DNA of 64,000 bases from Candidatus Dojkabacteria bacterium (lineage in GTDB: Bacteria > Patescibacteria > Dojkabacteria > SC72), in contig JALNYV010000001.1 of NCBI GenBank assembly GCA_023229785.1, forward strand, positions 310,001-374,000. The letters run 5' to 3'. The notes beneath the pieces are model-generated. The model was given only the letters and a program-made list of their open reading frames with translations. It had not been told where the DNA came from and made no database searches. The translations under genes were made by a program, and so were the position numbers. Below are positions 51,049 to 59,681 of the stretch, one piece after another. Within the stretch, counting starts at the first letter, position 1. Each line of letters starts with the position of its first letter.

Positions 51049-51755
51049 TTTTTCTCAAAAACACCAATAATATTAACTTTGCAATTTCTAAATGGTTTTA
51101 AATCCAATATAGTCTCAATTATACACGCTATTTTAAACAGAAATCTATTAAAACTGATATATGACGGATCTCCATTTACAATAATCTCTGTTTTTTGAAA
51201 TCCAATAGGCTCTAAAATCTTTATCATCTTATTTTCCGAGTTTATTCTATAAAACTTGGGATATGTATCATTTTCTTGGCGTCCATAAAGTCTAGTAGTA
51301 AAAAACTCATGGAATTTTTCTGGAACAGCTTTTATTATCCAAACATTGAAATTTCTTGTATTAGGAGTTAAAAAGATTGCTTTTCCCCCAGGTTTTAAAA
51401 CCCTATATATTTCTTTAAAAGCTGTTTCTGGAGATTTGAGATGCTCTAGTACCCATGCGCAAACAACAACATCAAAGAACTTATCTTGATAGGGCAGTTC
51501 CTCAACAAATCCAACCTTTTTATTCTTAATAAAGGTGTTTTTAGCAAGAGCTTCTTTGTCAGGATCTATTCCATAAGTGTACAGAGTTTTTGCATACACA
51601 TCTTTCAAAAGTGTTCCATGCCCACAACCGATATCAAGTACTCTTCCGTCTTTTTTTAGATATTTATTTATTAGCCCTTTATAAATTGATGAACTATCTA
51701 ACCACTTTGGCTTTATCTTTCTATATTCATCTCGAAAATATTCTTGTTTGTTCAT
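51045..51755 (-). CDS. SAM-dependent methyltransferase inserted between adk and map
   Basis: The 236-residue protein has the methyltransferase motifs VLDIGCGHGTLL (about residue 36), YGIDPDKEAL, FDVVVCAWVLEHLKSP and KPGGKAIFLTPN. It overlaps adk upstream and map downstream by 4 bases each (ATGA both times), so it is fully embedded in the ribosomal transcript. The standard bacterial order is secY-adk-map-infA with nothing between. Its place suggests a role tied to translation or secretion, but the sequence type (Methyltransf_11-like) gives no substrate. Confidence 0.85.
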   Translation of the reverse strand: MNKQEYFRDEYRKIKPKWLDSSSIYKGLINKYLKKDGRVLDIGCGHGTLLKDVYAKTLYTYGIDPDKEALAKNTFIKNKKVGFVEELPYQDKFFDVVVCAWVLEHLKSPETAFKEIYRVLKPGGKAIFLTPNTRNFNVWIIKAVPEKFHEFFTTRLYGRQENDTYPKFYRINSENKMIKILEPIGFQKTEIIVNGDPSYISFNRFLFKIACIIETILDLKPFRNCKVNIIGVFEKK

Positions 51756-52402
51756 TTCAACCCCAAGGCTTTTACAACTTGAGTATGAATTTCTTCAATG
51801 CCAGGAGCGGCATCAATCTCAACTAATATTCCTCTTTTTCTATACTCTTCTAATATCGGACCTAGAGTTCTGTTATACTCTTCCAACCTTTTTGTAATTT
51901 TCTCAGGCTTATCATCATCTCTCTCAATAAGTTTTGTTCCACAGAAATCACATATTCCTTGCACTTTTTCAGGCTTAAACTTTGGATGGAATGTTCCTTG
52001 GCATTTTGGACATATTTTTCTTCCTGAAAGTCTTTCTACCGCAGTCTCTGGGGATAATTTGAAATGGATAAATTTATCAAGTTTTCTTCCGTATGAAGTT
52101 AGTACTTCATCAAGCAAAGGGATTTGGCCAGCACTTCGTACAGTTGATACCAAAATCCAATCTTTGTTTGCATCAAATCTCTTTAACCAAACCTTCAGTA
52201 GTTTGTATGTTTGATCATCTGGGTTAAAAACCCCATTTCCCCAATATTTATACGCAGCAATTCCTTCTGGATCTTTTTCTTCATACAATTTTCTAAACAT
52301 TTCTCCAGTCGCGATTCTTTCTAATTGATTATTTTCAAGAAGTTTTTCTACTTGTGTATCCTTGCCACTTCCACTTGGACCGTGAAAAAGAAATGTTTTC
52401 AT
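51752..52402 (-). CDS. adk: adenylate kinase, zinc-lid type
   Basis: Adk interconverts 2 ADP with ATP and AMP. The 216-residue enzyme has the P-loop GPSGSGKDT (about 8-16), where GKGT is usual, the AMP site with RIATGEMFRKL, and a LID with four Cys (CPKCQGTFHP and GICDFCG), a zinc type as in Gram-positive bacteria. DDKPEKITKRLEEYN completes the family pattern. The Asp in the P-loop is an unusual change but the rest of the active site looks intact. Confidence 0.93.
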   Translation of the reverse strand: MKTFLFHGPSGSGKDTQVEKLLENNQLERIATGEMFRKLYEEKDPEGIAAYKYWGNGVFNPDDQTYKLLKVWLKRFDANKDWILVSTVRSAGQIPLLDEVLTSYGRKLDKFIHFKLSPETAVERLSGRKICPKCQGTFHPKFKPEKVQGICDFCGTKLIERDDDKPEKITKRLEEYNRTLGPILEEYRKRGILVEIDAAPGIEEIHTQVVKALGLK

Positions 52403-52414
52403 TTTATTTTTGAT

Positions 52415-53683
52415 TTATAGATATCTATTATAGTCTCTGACAACTGCCATAGATTGTAGCTGTCTTTTAATATCTAAGACTACGCCGACGAGAATTAAAA
52501 ATCCAGTGCCTGATATTAATGACGACTGGAGAAATCCAATTTGCATTAGCAGGTTTGGAAGTACTGAAAGTATTGCAAGAACAAGTGCTCCGACTGCGGT
52601 TAGCTTAAGTGCACTACTTCTTAGGAACTTAGATGTACTTTTCCCAGGCCTAATACCCTGAATAAATGCCCCCTGTTTTTGTAAATCCTGAGATATCTCA
52701 TCTGTATCAAATACAATTGTAATGTAAAAGAGAGAAAAGAGTATTACTAAAACAAAAGTTCCTATATTTTGAACATAAGAATTTCCTAGTGCAGTATATA
52801 CTGTTTGAGCGATATTATTGATATTTGCATTAATATTCCTACTCAAGAAAAACTGGGCAATTAGCTGCGGAAAAGAAAGAAGAGATATTGCAAAGATTAC
52901 TGGCATAACTCCACTTTGTGTGAGCTTAAGAGGGATATAGCTATCAAGAGATCCCCCAGCCCTAACCCTTCTTGAATACATCACTTTTATTCTTCGTTCA
53001 GCTTCAGATATGAATACGACTATAGCTATAATTACTAAGTTCAATCCTATGAAAATAAGCTTTTGAGATGGATCCATTACTCTGAAGTTTGTACTTATAT
53101 GTCCTGGTATTCCAGAGAGTATTCCTAAAAAGATCAAGTACGATGTTCCCCCACCAATTCCACCCTCAGAGACCAGTTCACCAAACCACATCATAATCAT
53201 ACTTCCAGCTGTAAGTGTTCCAATCATTGCAATAAGAGTTAAGGTTGGTAAAGCTTCAATTATTCCAAATCCTCTCAGGGTTGAGTATATGACAAATGAT
53301 TGAAGTATAGCCAAAGGAAGTGTTAACCATCTTGTGTACATGCTTATTGTTCTTCTTCCACCTGAACCTTCTTTTCTAAGGGCTGCAAGTTTTGGAATAA
53401 CTGGAGTTAGAAGCTGGAGAGTAACGGAGGCGTTAATGTATGGATTTAATCCAATTGCAACTAGAGACGCCGTTTGAAGTACTCCCCCAGAAATTGTTGA
53501 CAGTAGTTCACCAAAATTATTTCCTGCAAATAGTTTTGCAAGCGCATCAGCTGGAATTCCAACAACAGGAATAGAAGCCAACGCCCTAAATACAACCAAA
53601 ATGATAATTGAGAAGAAGATTTTCTTTCTTACTTCTTCTGTCTTGAGAAGATTTCGAATACTGTTAATAATTGTTTTAAACAT
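52415..53683 (-). CDS. secY: protein translocase subunit SecY
   Basis: SecY is the channel of the general secretion pathway. The 422-residue protein has ten membrane helices. GLNPYINASVTLQLL is the conserved stretch around TM2, GIRPGKSTSKFL the cytoplasmic loop before TM9, and GGSLDSYIPLKLTQSGVMPV is near TM7. It lies between rplO and adk. The SecD-like protein at 14618 may be its partner for late translocation steps. Confidence 0.97.
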   Translation of the reverse strand: MFKTIINSIRNLLKTEEVRKKIFFSIIILVVFRALASIPVVGIPADALAKLFAGNNFGELLSTISGGVLQTASLVAIGLNPYINASVTLQLLTPVIPKLAALRKEGSGGRRTISMYTRWLTLPLAILQSFVIYSTLRGFGIIEALPTLTLIAMIGTLTAGSMIMMWFGELVSEGGIGGGTSYLIFLGILSGIPGHISTNFRVMDPSQKLIFIGLNLVIIAIVVFISEAERRIKVMYSRRVRAGGSLDSYIPLKLTQSGVMPVIFAISLLSFPQLIAQFFLSRNINANINNIAQTVYTALGNSYVQNIGTFVLVILFSLFYITIVFDTDEISQDLQKQGAFIQGIRPGKSTSKFLRSSALKLTAVGALVLAILSVLPNLLMQIGFLQSSLISGTGFLILVGVVLDIKRQLQSMAVVRDYNRYL

Positions 53684-53689
53684 ATTATT

Positions 53690-54133
53690 CTACTTAACTG
53701 ATCCACCAGCAGCTAAAACTTTCTCTTTTGCTGTTTCAGAAAGATGAAGGCCTATGATGTTAAGTTTCTTTTTAAGCTCTCCACTTCCGAGGATCTTAAC
53801 ATTATTTACTCTTTTTCTAACTAATCCTATTTCTTTTAATGATTCAATTGTTACTTTATCTCCAGCTTTAAACTCGTCCTCTAGTACGCTTACATTAACA
53901 GCTGCCCATTCAATCTTGTTTACTGGCTTAAAACCTGGAAATTTTGGAAGTCTACTAAAGAGAGGTCTGTTTCCACCTTCAAAGAACACTGTTGATTTAT
54001 GTCCAGATCTACTCTTTTGTCCCTTGGTTCCTCTTCCTACAGTGTGTCCTCCGACCCCAGATCCGTATCCTCTACCGATTCTTTTTCCTGGCATTTTTCT
54101 ATTTTTTCGTCTTGGTATTCCTGAAAGTTCCAT
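53690..54133 (-). CDS. rplO: 50S ribosomal protein L15
   Basis: The 147-residue protein begins MELSGIPRRKNRKMPGKRIG and has GRGYGSGVGGHTVGRGTKGQ, the Gly-rich rRNA-binding extension. The ATG at 54133 overlaps the end of rpsE by 35 bases; an ATG at 54094 would remove the overlap but lose the usual N-terminus. There is no gene for L30 between rpsE and rplO. Confidence 0.95.
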   Translation of the reverse strand: MELSGIPRRKNRKMPGKRIGRGYGSGVGGHTVGRGTKGQKSRSGHKSTVFFEGGNRPLFSRLPKFPGFKPVNKIEWAAVNVSVLEDEFKAGDKVTIESLKEIGLVRKRVNNVKILGSGELKKKLNIIGLHLSETAKEKVLAAGGSVK

Positions 54134-54710
54134 CTTTTTTATTATTTACTTTAGTTTGTTTCTTGCTAGCTCTTTTCTTAGCTTGCAATTTTTGTTTTTC
54201 TGCATCACTTTTCTCCTTGATACCGATTCTTTCTCTCATTTTATTCATTTTCTCCAACACTCTTCCTTTTCGAAGAGCGAGTAGTGCCTCATAAACACAG
54301 TATGTGTTTGTTATTAAATCACTACTTCCAAGTTGCTTACAATAAACATTTTCAACACCTGCCATCTCTAAAACATTTCTAGCTGCCATTCCCGCTACAA
54401 TTCCAGTTCCTGGCTTTGCTGGTCGAAGTAGAACAACTGCCGCTCCTTTTTTGTATAGAAGCTCATGGGGAATAGTATCTCCGATTAGTTGCACCTTTTG
54501 CATATGCGTACTTGCTCTTTTTTCTGCTTTTTCAATTGCACTTCTCGTGTCAAGCCCCTTTGCTACTGCTACTCCGATTGACCCTTTTCTATCTCCAGTA
54601 ACAATCATTGCAGAGAATCTAAGCCGCTTTCCTCCAGCAGTTACCTTAGAAACTCTTCTAATGTTTACTGTTTTCTTATCATAACTTTTTTGTTCTCTTC
54701 TAAATTCCAT
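54099..54710 (-). CDS. rpsE: 30S ribosomal protein S5
   Basis: The 203-residue protein has the dsRBD-like N-domain (KVTAGGKRLRFSAMIVTGD, KGSIGVAVAKG) and the C-domain with VVLLRPAKPGTGIVAG and VYCKQLGSSDLIT. The last ~35 residues are a Lys/Thr-rich tail beyond the usual end, which overlaps rplO. S5 helps keep decoding accuracy at the mRNA entry site. Confidence 0.96.
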   Translation of the reverse strand: MEFRREQKSYDKKTVNIRRVSKVTAGGKRLRFSAMIVTGDRKGSIGVAVAKGLDTRSAIEKAEKRASTHMQKVQLIGDTIPHELLYKKGAAVVLLRPAKPGTGIVAGMAARNVLEMAGVENVYCKQLGSSDLITNTYCVYEALLALRKGRVLEKMNKMRERIGIKEKSDAEKQKLQAKKRASKKQTKVNNKKDGTFRNTKTKK

Positions 54711-54721
54711 TTATTATTTAC

Positions 54722-55045
54722 TTATATTTTAATTCCTTTTTCTCTTAAACTTTCTACAAATGCAGTCATTATTCCATGGTACTTGTAGCCACTTCTGTCA
54801 AATACTGCTTTTTCTATCTTCGCCTCTTTAAGTTTTTTAGCTATTGCAACTCCCAACTCTTTTGCGCCTTTACTATTCTTTGATTCCATTCCACCCAATA
54901 TTACTTTTCCAGCTTCATCATCTGCAGCACCAGCAAAGAGATGTTTGTTACTTTTAAAGACAAAAACTCTTGGCGCAACTGCGGTGCCATTTACATGCTT
55001 TCTAATATGCTTTTTTCTTCTTTCTCTCCTTTGTTGACTTTCCAT
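54722..55045 (-). CDS. rplR: 50S ribosomal protein L18
   Basis: The 107-residue 5S-rRNA-binding protein begins with a basic segment (QQRRERRKKHIRKHVNG), then APRVFVFKSNKHLFAG and the C-terminal KAVFDRSGYKYHGIMTAFVE block typical of L18. Length is slightly below the ~118 average. Spacing: 11 bases to rpsE. Confidence 0.95.
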   Translation of the reverse strand: MESQQRRERRKKHIRKHVNGTAVAPRVFVFKSNKHLFAGAADDEAGKVILGGMESKNSKGAKELGVAIAKKLKEAKIEKAVFDRSGYKYHGIMTAFVESLREKGIKI

Positions 55046-55060
55046 ATTTTTATTTATTTA

Positions 55061-55606
55061 TTATTTTTTACCTATTGCAGCCTTTGGATTCTTTCTTCTT
55101 ACATACTCTCCTTCATATCTAATTCCTTTCCCCTTATATGGCTCTGGTTTTCTAACCTCTCTAACTAGCGCTGCATACTCTCCAACCGCTTGTTTATCTA
55201 TCCCTGAAATTGTAATTTTAGTCTCTTCTGGGACTGAAATAACAATTCCAACTGGAGGAGTAAACTTTATTGGGTGATTTAAACCCAAGTTTAATACCAA
55301 CATTGTTCCCTCCATCTTTGCTCTATATCCAACTCCAACCAACTCAAGCTTCTTTTCAAATCCGTTCTTAACCCCATGTATTGCGTTTGCAATAATCATT
55401 CTAAAAGTCCCGTGTAAAGCCTTATTTTTAATCTCATCATTTCCTCTTTTAACATTTAATATACCATCTGTATTTTCAACACTTATTTCCCAAGGTAGAG
55501 ACAATTTTAACTCTCCTTTGGGGCCTGTTACAGTAACATCCTTGTTTTCAATTTTAACTGTTACTCCTTCTTCAATTTTTATTGGATCAAGTCCTACTCT
55601 ACTCAT
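55061..55606 (-). CDS. rplF: 50S ribosomal protein L6
   Basis: The 181-residue protein has the two L6 domains. The C-terminal one carries the well-known RKPEPYKGKGIRYEGEYVRR motif (first residues of it at about 154) and KAAIGKK end. It binds near the factor-binding site, so it works with EF-Tu and EF-G, both encoded upstream. It starts 2 bases after rpsH. Confidence 0.97.
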   Translation of the reverse strand: MSRVGLDPIKIEEGVTVKIENKDVTVTGPKGELKLSLPWEISVENTDGILNVKRGNDEIKNKALHGTFRMIIANAIHGVKNGFEKKLELVGVGYRAKMEGTMLVLNLGLNHPIKFTPPVGIVISVPEETKITISGIDKQAVGEYAALVREVRKPEPYKGKGIRYEGEYVRRKNPKAAIGKK

Positions 55607-55608
55607 GA

Positions 55609-55989
55609 TTACCAGATTTCACATATTAATTCTCCACCCAAGCTCTTATTTTTAGCTTGAGATCCAGTCATTATACCTGCTGAGGTACTAATAATAGATA
55701 TTCCCCTTCCGTTCATAATAGGAAGAATGTCTGCTGATTTTACGTATATTCTCTGCCCACTCTTGCTTATTTTTCTTAATTTCGATATTACGGCCTCTCC
55801 CTCATTGTATAAAAGAACAATTTTAATATTCTTTCCATCTTTTTCAAACCCACCAATCATTTTCTCATCCTTAAGTATTCTAACGATTTCATCAACCATC
55901 TTTGCTGATGGAACAATTATCTCTTCATATTTTCTTACTATTGCATTTTGCATTCTAGCCAAAAAGTCTGCAACTACGTCGTTTGTCAT
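55609..55989 (-). CDS. rpsH: 30S ribosomal protein S8
   Basis: The 126-residue protein has VADFLARMQNAIVRKYEEI at the N-terminus and the hallmark C-terminal STSAGIMTGSQAKNKSLGG followed by ELICEIW. S8 binds 16S helix 21 and in E. coli represses the spc operon; no matching site is recognisable here. Confidence 0.97.
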   Translation of the reverse strand: MTNDVVADFLARMQNAIVRKYEEIIVPSAKMVDEIVRILKDEKMIGGFEKDGKNIKIVLLYNEGEAVISKLRKISKSGQRIYVKSADILPIMNGRGISIISTSAGIMTGSQAKNKSLGGELICEIW

Positions 55990-56005
55990 ATTTTTTATAT
56001 ATAAA

Positions 56006-56200
56006 TTACCAAATAGATTTTTTTACTCCTGGTATCTCACCAGCACTTGCCATTTTTCTAAAACAGATTCTACACATTCCAAACATCCTTATATATCCCC
56101 TTGATCTGCCACAATTAGCACACCTATTATACACCCTAGTTGGGTATTTTGACTTAATCTTTAGCATCCTCTGTTTTACTTCCTTAGCTTCTGTTGACAT
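56006..56200 (-). CDS. rpsN: 30S ribosomal protein S14, zinc-binding type Z
   Basis: I use the ATG at 56200, 64 residues, close to the family's 61; the longer frame begins with TTG. The protein has [12 protein letters not shown] and [19 protein letters not shown], the four-Cys zinc site of the short type Z. It overlaps rplE by 17 bases. This zinc-requiring form is the ancestral one. No zinc-free copy is seen in the window. Confidence 0.95.
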   Translation of the reverse strand: MSTEAKEVKQRMLKIKSKYPTRVYNRCANCGRSRGYIRMFGMCRICFRKMASAGEIPGVKKSIW

Positions 56201-56741
56201 CTTTTGCGAATGGAAATCCAAATTTAGATAATAACTGCATTGATTCTTCTTTATTTTTTGCTGTCGTAACTATTACAACTTGTAATGGTCTTATTTTTTG
56301 AACCTTGTTAGGGTCAATTTCTGGAAATACCATATGCTCTCTAATTCCTAAAGAATAGTTTCCGGCTTTATCAAAAGCATTAGCATTTGTTCCCCTAAAG
56401 TCTCTAGTTCTTGGAAGAACAACATTTATCAATTTATCCAAAAACTCCCACATTCTATCTCCTCTTAATGTTACCATTGCACCAATCTCCATTCCTTGTC
56501 TAATTTGAAATACTGAGATAGCTCTTTTTGCTTTTGTAGCAACTGGTTTTTGTCCAGTTATCTTTTCCAATATCTCGAGCACATTTTCTAGAGCTTCTTT
56601 ATTCTTACTTGCTTCTCCTACTCCACTATTAACAACAATCTTGCTAACTCTAGGAACGGACATAATATTAGTATATCCACTCTCTTTCATTAGTTGTGGT
56701 CTTATCTGCTCTATATATTGTGTTAATAATCTTGCACTCAT
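56184..56741 (-). CDS. rplE: 50S ribosomal protein L5
   Basis: The 185-residue 5S-binding protein has [20 protein letters not shown], the [19 protein letters not shown] block and [16 protein letters not shown]. It shares one base with rplX. L5 links the central protuberance to the P-site tRNA. All motifs are intact. Confidence 0.97.
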   Translation of the reverse strand: MSARLLTQYIEQIRPQLMKESGYTNIMSVPRVSKIVVNSGVGEASKNKEALENVLEILEKITGQKPVATKAKRAISVFQIRQGMEIGAMVTLRGDRMWEFLDKLINVVLPRTRDFRGTNANAFDKAGNYSLGIREHMVFPEIDPNKVQKIRPLQVVIVTTAKNKEESMQLLSKFGFPFAKDVNRS

Positions 56742-57148
56742 TACTTTTTAGTTGTTTTTTTAATTACTTTTTTCTTTGTTTCCTTTTTAGCTATCTTTTT
56801 TACTTCTTTCTTCTCTTTTACCTCTTCTTTAACAATTCCTTTTGCAAATTCCTTTTTACATTTTTTACATATTCTTATATATCCACTCTCTCTTCTTTCA
56901 ACCTTTACTCTTGTTGGTTTACTACAGTTTGGACAAATAACCATGACTTTAGAGATAGGCATTGGTCTTTCGACATTAATAATCTCAGATTTTTTACTCT
57001 TCCCGTCTCCTTTTATATGTCTTATTGCCTTATTTATTTCACTTACTACTACCTTTTTCTCTTTTTGAAGAACAGCCAATACATTTCCTGTCTTACCAGC
57101 ATCTTTTCCGTACAATACTTTTACTTTGTCTCCTTTTTTTATTTTCAT
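56741..57148 (-). CDS. rplX: 50S ribosomal protein L24 with Cys4 element and Lys-rich tail
   Basis: The KOW motif KGDKVKVLYGKDAGKTGNV is at residues ~5-23. The C-terminal half has CPNCSKPTRV and ICKKCKKEF, a zinc-ribbon-like Cys pattern absent from E. coli L24 but present in many bacteria. The final ~35 of 135 residues are almost all Lys/Glu/Val. A GGAGGT lies 7 bases before the start within the rplN coding end. Confidence 0.95.
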   Translation of the reverse strand: MKIKKGDKVKVLYGKDAGKTGNVLAVLQKEKKVVVSEINKAIRHIKGDGKSKKSEIINVERPMPISKVMVICPNCSKPTRVKVERRESGYIRICKKCKKEFAKGIVKEEVKEKKEVKKIAKKETKKKVIKKTTKK

Positions 57149-57519
57149 TAGAGTACCTCCGGGCTTAAAGAAATTATTTTATCGTATCCTCTCTCTTTCA
57201 ATTCTCTTGCAACAGGACCAAATATTCTTGTTCCCTTAGGATTCTTTGTTTTACCATCTAAAAGAACAACTGCATTATCATCAAATCTAATATATGATCC
57301 ATCTTTTCTTCTTGTTTCTTTTCTTGTCCTAACTACTACCCCTCTTTGCACTGTATGCCTTGCTACATTTGCATGAGGAATGGCATCTCTTACTGAAATG
57401 ACTATCAAATCCCCAATCCTTGCGAACTTTCTATGTGAAAAACCAGGTATACCAATTAACATGGCTACCTTGCCTCCACTATTGTCTGCAACTTTTAGTT
57501 CGCTTCTAATCTGTACCAT
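57148..57519 (-). CDS. rplN: 50S ribosomal protein L14
   Basis: The 123-residue protein begins [20 protein letters not shown] and has [20 protein letters not shown] and [20 protein letters not shown]. Length is the standard 122-123. Its start overlaps rpsQ by 14 bases and its stop shares a base with rplX (TAATG). Confidence 0.97.
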   Translation of the reverse strand: MVQIRSELKVADNSGGKVAMLIGIPGFSHRKFARIGDLIVISVRDAIPHANVARHTVQRGVVVRTRKETRRKDGSYIRFDDNAVVLLDGKTKNPKGTRIFGPVARELKERGYDKIISLSPEVL

Positions 57520-57763
57520 TATTTTTTATTACTAACCATTTAACATTTTTTGAGATAGGCTTATTCTCAATTATTTTAACTTTTGTTCCTACCTCTAATT
57601 TCTCGTCACAATGTGCAAAAAAGGTCTTTTTTCTTCTCATGACCTTCTTATATCTAGGATGTGCAACTGAATACTCAACTTCTACTTTTAAAGTCTTCTC
57701 CATCTTATTTCCAGATACAACTCCTTCTAATATTCTTTTGTTGCTTTTCTCTTTTGTTTCCAT
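57506..57763 (-). CDS. rpsQ: 30S ribosomal protein S17
   Basis: The 85-residue OB-fold protein has [20 protein letters not shown] and [20 protein letters not shown], followed by [16 protein letters not shown]. These are the standard S17 blocks. It overlaps rplN and starts 2 bases after rpmC. Confidence 0.96.
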   Translation of the reverse strand: METKEKSNKRILEGVVSGNKMEKTLKVEVEYSVAHPRYKKVMRRKKTFFAHCDEKLEVGTKVKIIENKPISKNVKWLVIKNNGTD

Positions 57764-57765
57764 AT

Positions 57766-57960
57766 TTATTTAGATAAATTCATTTCTTTTAAAACGGTTA
57801 GCATTCTAGCAATATTTCGCCTTATCTGCAATGTTTTTCTCACGTTCTTCTCTTTTCCAAGTCTTACAGACTGCGAAATTTCATTAAGCTGCTCTCTTTC
57901 TTTCTTAACTTCAGTATCTATTGCTACCTTTTCCATTTTTCTTATTGCTGTTGCTTTCAT
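57766..57960 (-). CDS. rpmC: 50S ribosomal protein L29
   Basis: The 64-residue two-helix protein contains KEREQLNEISQSVRLGKEKN and RNIARMLTVLKEM, matching the L29 pattern (L-x-x-L-R ... RR.IARIxT). It sits at the tunnel exit, where it forms part of the docking site for trigger factor and SRP. Its start shares one base with the rplP stop. Confidence 0.93.
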   Translation of the reverse strand: MKATAIRKMEKVAIDTEVKKEREQLNEISQSVRLGKEKNVRKTLQIRRNIARMLTVLKEMNLSK

Positions 57961-58373
57961 TAGAATTTTGTCTTTGTAACAAATTTAGACATCACTGAGA
58001 GTTTCTTGGCTCCCAACCTAAGTGCTTCTTTAGCTATTGCCTCATCCACACCACTTAGCTCAAAAAGCATATTTCCTGGTTTAACAACTGCAACAAATCC
58101 CTCAACAGCACCCTTTCCACCAATCATCTTTACATTGTTTGGCTTTTTAGTGAAAGGCTTGTGTGGGAATATCTTGATCCAAACTTTACCTTTCCTTTTA
58201 ATATGTCCAGTTATTGCTTTTCTTGCTGCTTCAATTTCATTTGCATGAACCCAACCACTCTGTGTTGATTTAATACCAAAATCACCGAAGGCCAGCTCAT
58301 TGTTGGCTGAAGCCATTCCTCGGTTTCTTCCTTTCATATCTTTTATGTGTGCTCGTCTTTTAGGTTGTAACAT
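57960..58373 (-). CDS. rplP: 50S ribosomal protein L16
   Basis: The 137-residue protein begins MLQPKRRAHIKDMKGRNRG and has KGKVWIKIFPHKPFTKKP, then MIGGKGAVEGFVAVVKPG and EALRLGAKKLSVMSKFV. L16 positions the A-site tRNA. It follows rpsC by 2 bases. Confidence 0.97.
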   Translation of the reverse strand: MLQPKRRAHIKDMKGRNRGMASANNELAFGDFGIKSTQSGWVHANEIEAARKAITGHIKRKGKVWIKIFPHKPFTKKPNNVKMIGGKGAVEGFVAVVKPGNMLFELSGVDEAIAKEALRLGAKKLSVMSKFVTKTKF

Positions 58374-58375
58374 AT

Positions 58376-59020
58376 TTATTTATTATCATTTAATTTTTCA
58401 TTTTCTTTATACACCCATACTTTTACACCGTATAATCCTGCTTCACTTGTAATTGCTGTCTCTTCTGCATAGTCAATATTGGCTTTTAGTTTCTGTAGAG
58501 GAACTGGTCCGGCAGCATCCTTTTGTTGTCTAGCCTGTGAGTTGTTATTTATTCTTCCCCCAACGATTATCTTTACTCCTTTTGCTCCTGCTAACATGGC
58601 TTTTTCCTTAGCTGCAGATATTAATAGTTTACTTGTTTGTCTTCTTTCTATTCCATCTGCTATATTTCTTGCAATTATTCGTGCAGATAGATCTGGTTTT
58701 TTGACTTCTACAATTTTCACCTCTACTTCCATCTTCAACTTCTTCTTTAAATCTTTTTGCAAATCATCAATTCCACTTCCACCTCTTCCAATTGCAACTC
58801 CAGGGCGTGCTACTGCGACATCAATTTCAAGCTTATTACTTGACTTATTTATTTGAATACTTGCAAGTCCTGCTACATTTAATGCCTTCTTAACAGCTTT
58901 TCTAATCTCAACGTCTTGCATTAATTCCTTTCCAAAATTTCTTTTTTCTGCGTACCAACTTGCACTCCATGTTTTATTCACTCCAAGTCTTACAGATACT
59001 GGGTTTACTTTTTGTCCCAT
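58376..59020 (-). CDS. rpsC: 30S ribosomal protein S3
   Basis: The 214-residue protein has MGQKVNPVSVRLGVNKTWSA at the start, a KH domain with RPGVAIGRGGSGIDDLQKDL, and the C-terminal domain GVKIIVGGRINNNSQAR. S3 forms part of the mRNA entry tunnel helicase. It follows rplV by 1 base. Confidence 0.97.
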   Translation of the reverse strand: MGQKVNPVSVRLGVNKTWSASWYAEKRNFGKELMQDVEIRKAVKKALNVAGLASIQINKSSNKLEIDVAVARPGVAIGRGGSGIDDLQKDLKKKLKMEVEVKIVEVKKPDLSARIIARNIADGIERRQTSKLLISAAKEKAMLAGAKGVKIIVGGRINNNSQARQQKDAAGPVPLQKLKANIDYAEETAITSEAGLYGVKVWVYKENEKLNDNK

Positions 59021-59021
59021 A

Positions 59022-59360
59022 CTATTTTTTGCTTATTTCTAAATTAATATGTGATTTTCTCTTTACTAATCTACTTACTCTACCTCTGCTTTCAAACCTT
59101 ACTCCTTTTCCATTTTGTCCCTCATCAACAGATATACTTGCAATCTTCAAATCCTTTAATTCAACTCCTAGTATTGATTTAGCACTTGCAATTCCAGACA
59201 TTAGAGCTTTTCTAATGTGTATAGCTGCTTTCTTATTTAAAAATGCTAATACGTCTACTGCTTTTTCAATATCCATTCTCCTTATGAGATTAGCAACTAA
59301 TCTCACCTTTACTGGAGATACTGATACATTTTTAATTGTTACTTTTATTGTTTTATCCAT
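59022..59360 (-). CDS. rplV: 50S ribosomal protein L22
   Basis: I start at the ATG at 59360 (MDKTIKVTIKNVSVSPVKVR), one base after the rpsS stop; a longer frame exists but would lie inside rpsS. The 112-residue protein has VRLVANLIRRMDIEKAVDVL and the C-terminal rRNA-binding GKGVRFESRGRVSRLVKRKS. Its loop lines the exit tunnel and is a macrolide-resistance site. Confidence 0.96.
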   Translation of the reverse strand: MDKTIKVTIKNVSVSPVKVRLVANLIRRMDIEKAVDVLAFLNKKAAIHIRKALMSGIASAKSILGVELKDLKIASISVDEGQNGKGVRFESRGRVSRLVKRKSHINLEISKK

Positions 59361-59361
59361 A

Positions 59362-59664
59362 TTATTCAAATCTTCCACTTGTTCCATAGGCTTTTGCAAC
59401 TTTACCTTTCTTTGCATGTCCTTGAAACTTTCTAGTTAAAGAGAACTCTCCTAATCTATGTCCTACCATTGATTCCATGACTAGAACATTTTCATGTTTT
59501 CTCCCGTTATGTACTCCAAATGTTAATCCAACCATCTCTGGTGTTATCTGACTACTTCTTGCCCAAGTTTTAATCACAGTATGGCTACCAGCAGCTATTG
59601 CTTTCTTAACCTTCTCCATTAGCTTGGCATCTACATACGGTCCCTTTTTTAGTGATCTAGACAT
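59362..59664 (-). CDS. rpsS: 30S ribosomal protein S19
   Basis: The 100-residue protein begins [19 protein letters not shown] and has [20 protein letters not shown], then [20 protein letters not shown]. These are the standard S19 blocks; S19 and S13 together contact the large subunit from the head. Confidence 0.97.
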   Translation of the reverse strand: MSRSLKKGPYVDAKLMEKVKKAIAAGSHTVIKTWARSSQITPEMVGLTFGVHNGRKHENVLVMESMVGHRLGEFSLTRKFQGHAKKGKVAKAYGTSGRFE

Positions 59665-59681
59665 ATTTTTTAGTTATCAAA

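Noticed and set aside
53754..54294. Forward frames within rplO/rpsE and similar long frames opposite ribosomal genes
   Set aside because: They are antisense to strongly conserved ribosomal proteins and have no independent start signals or family similarity.
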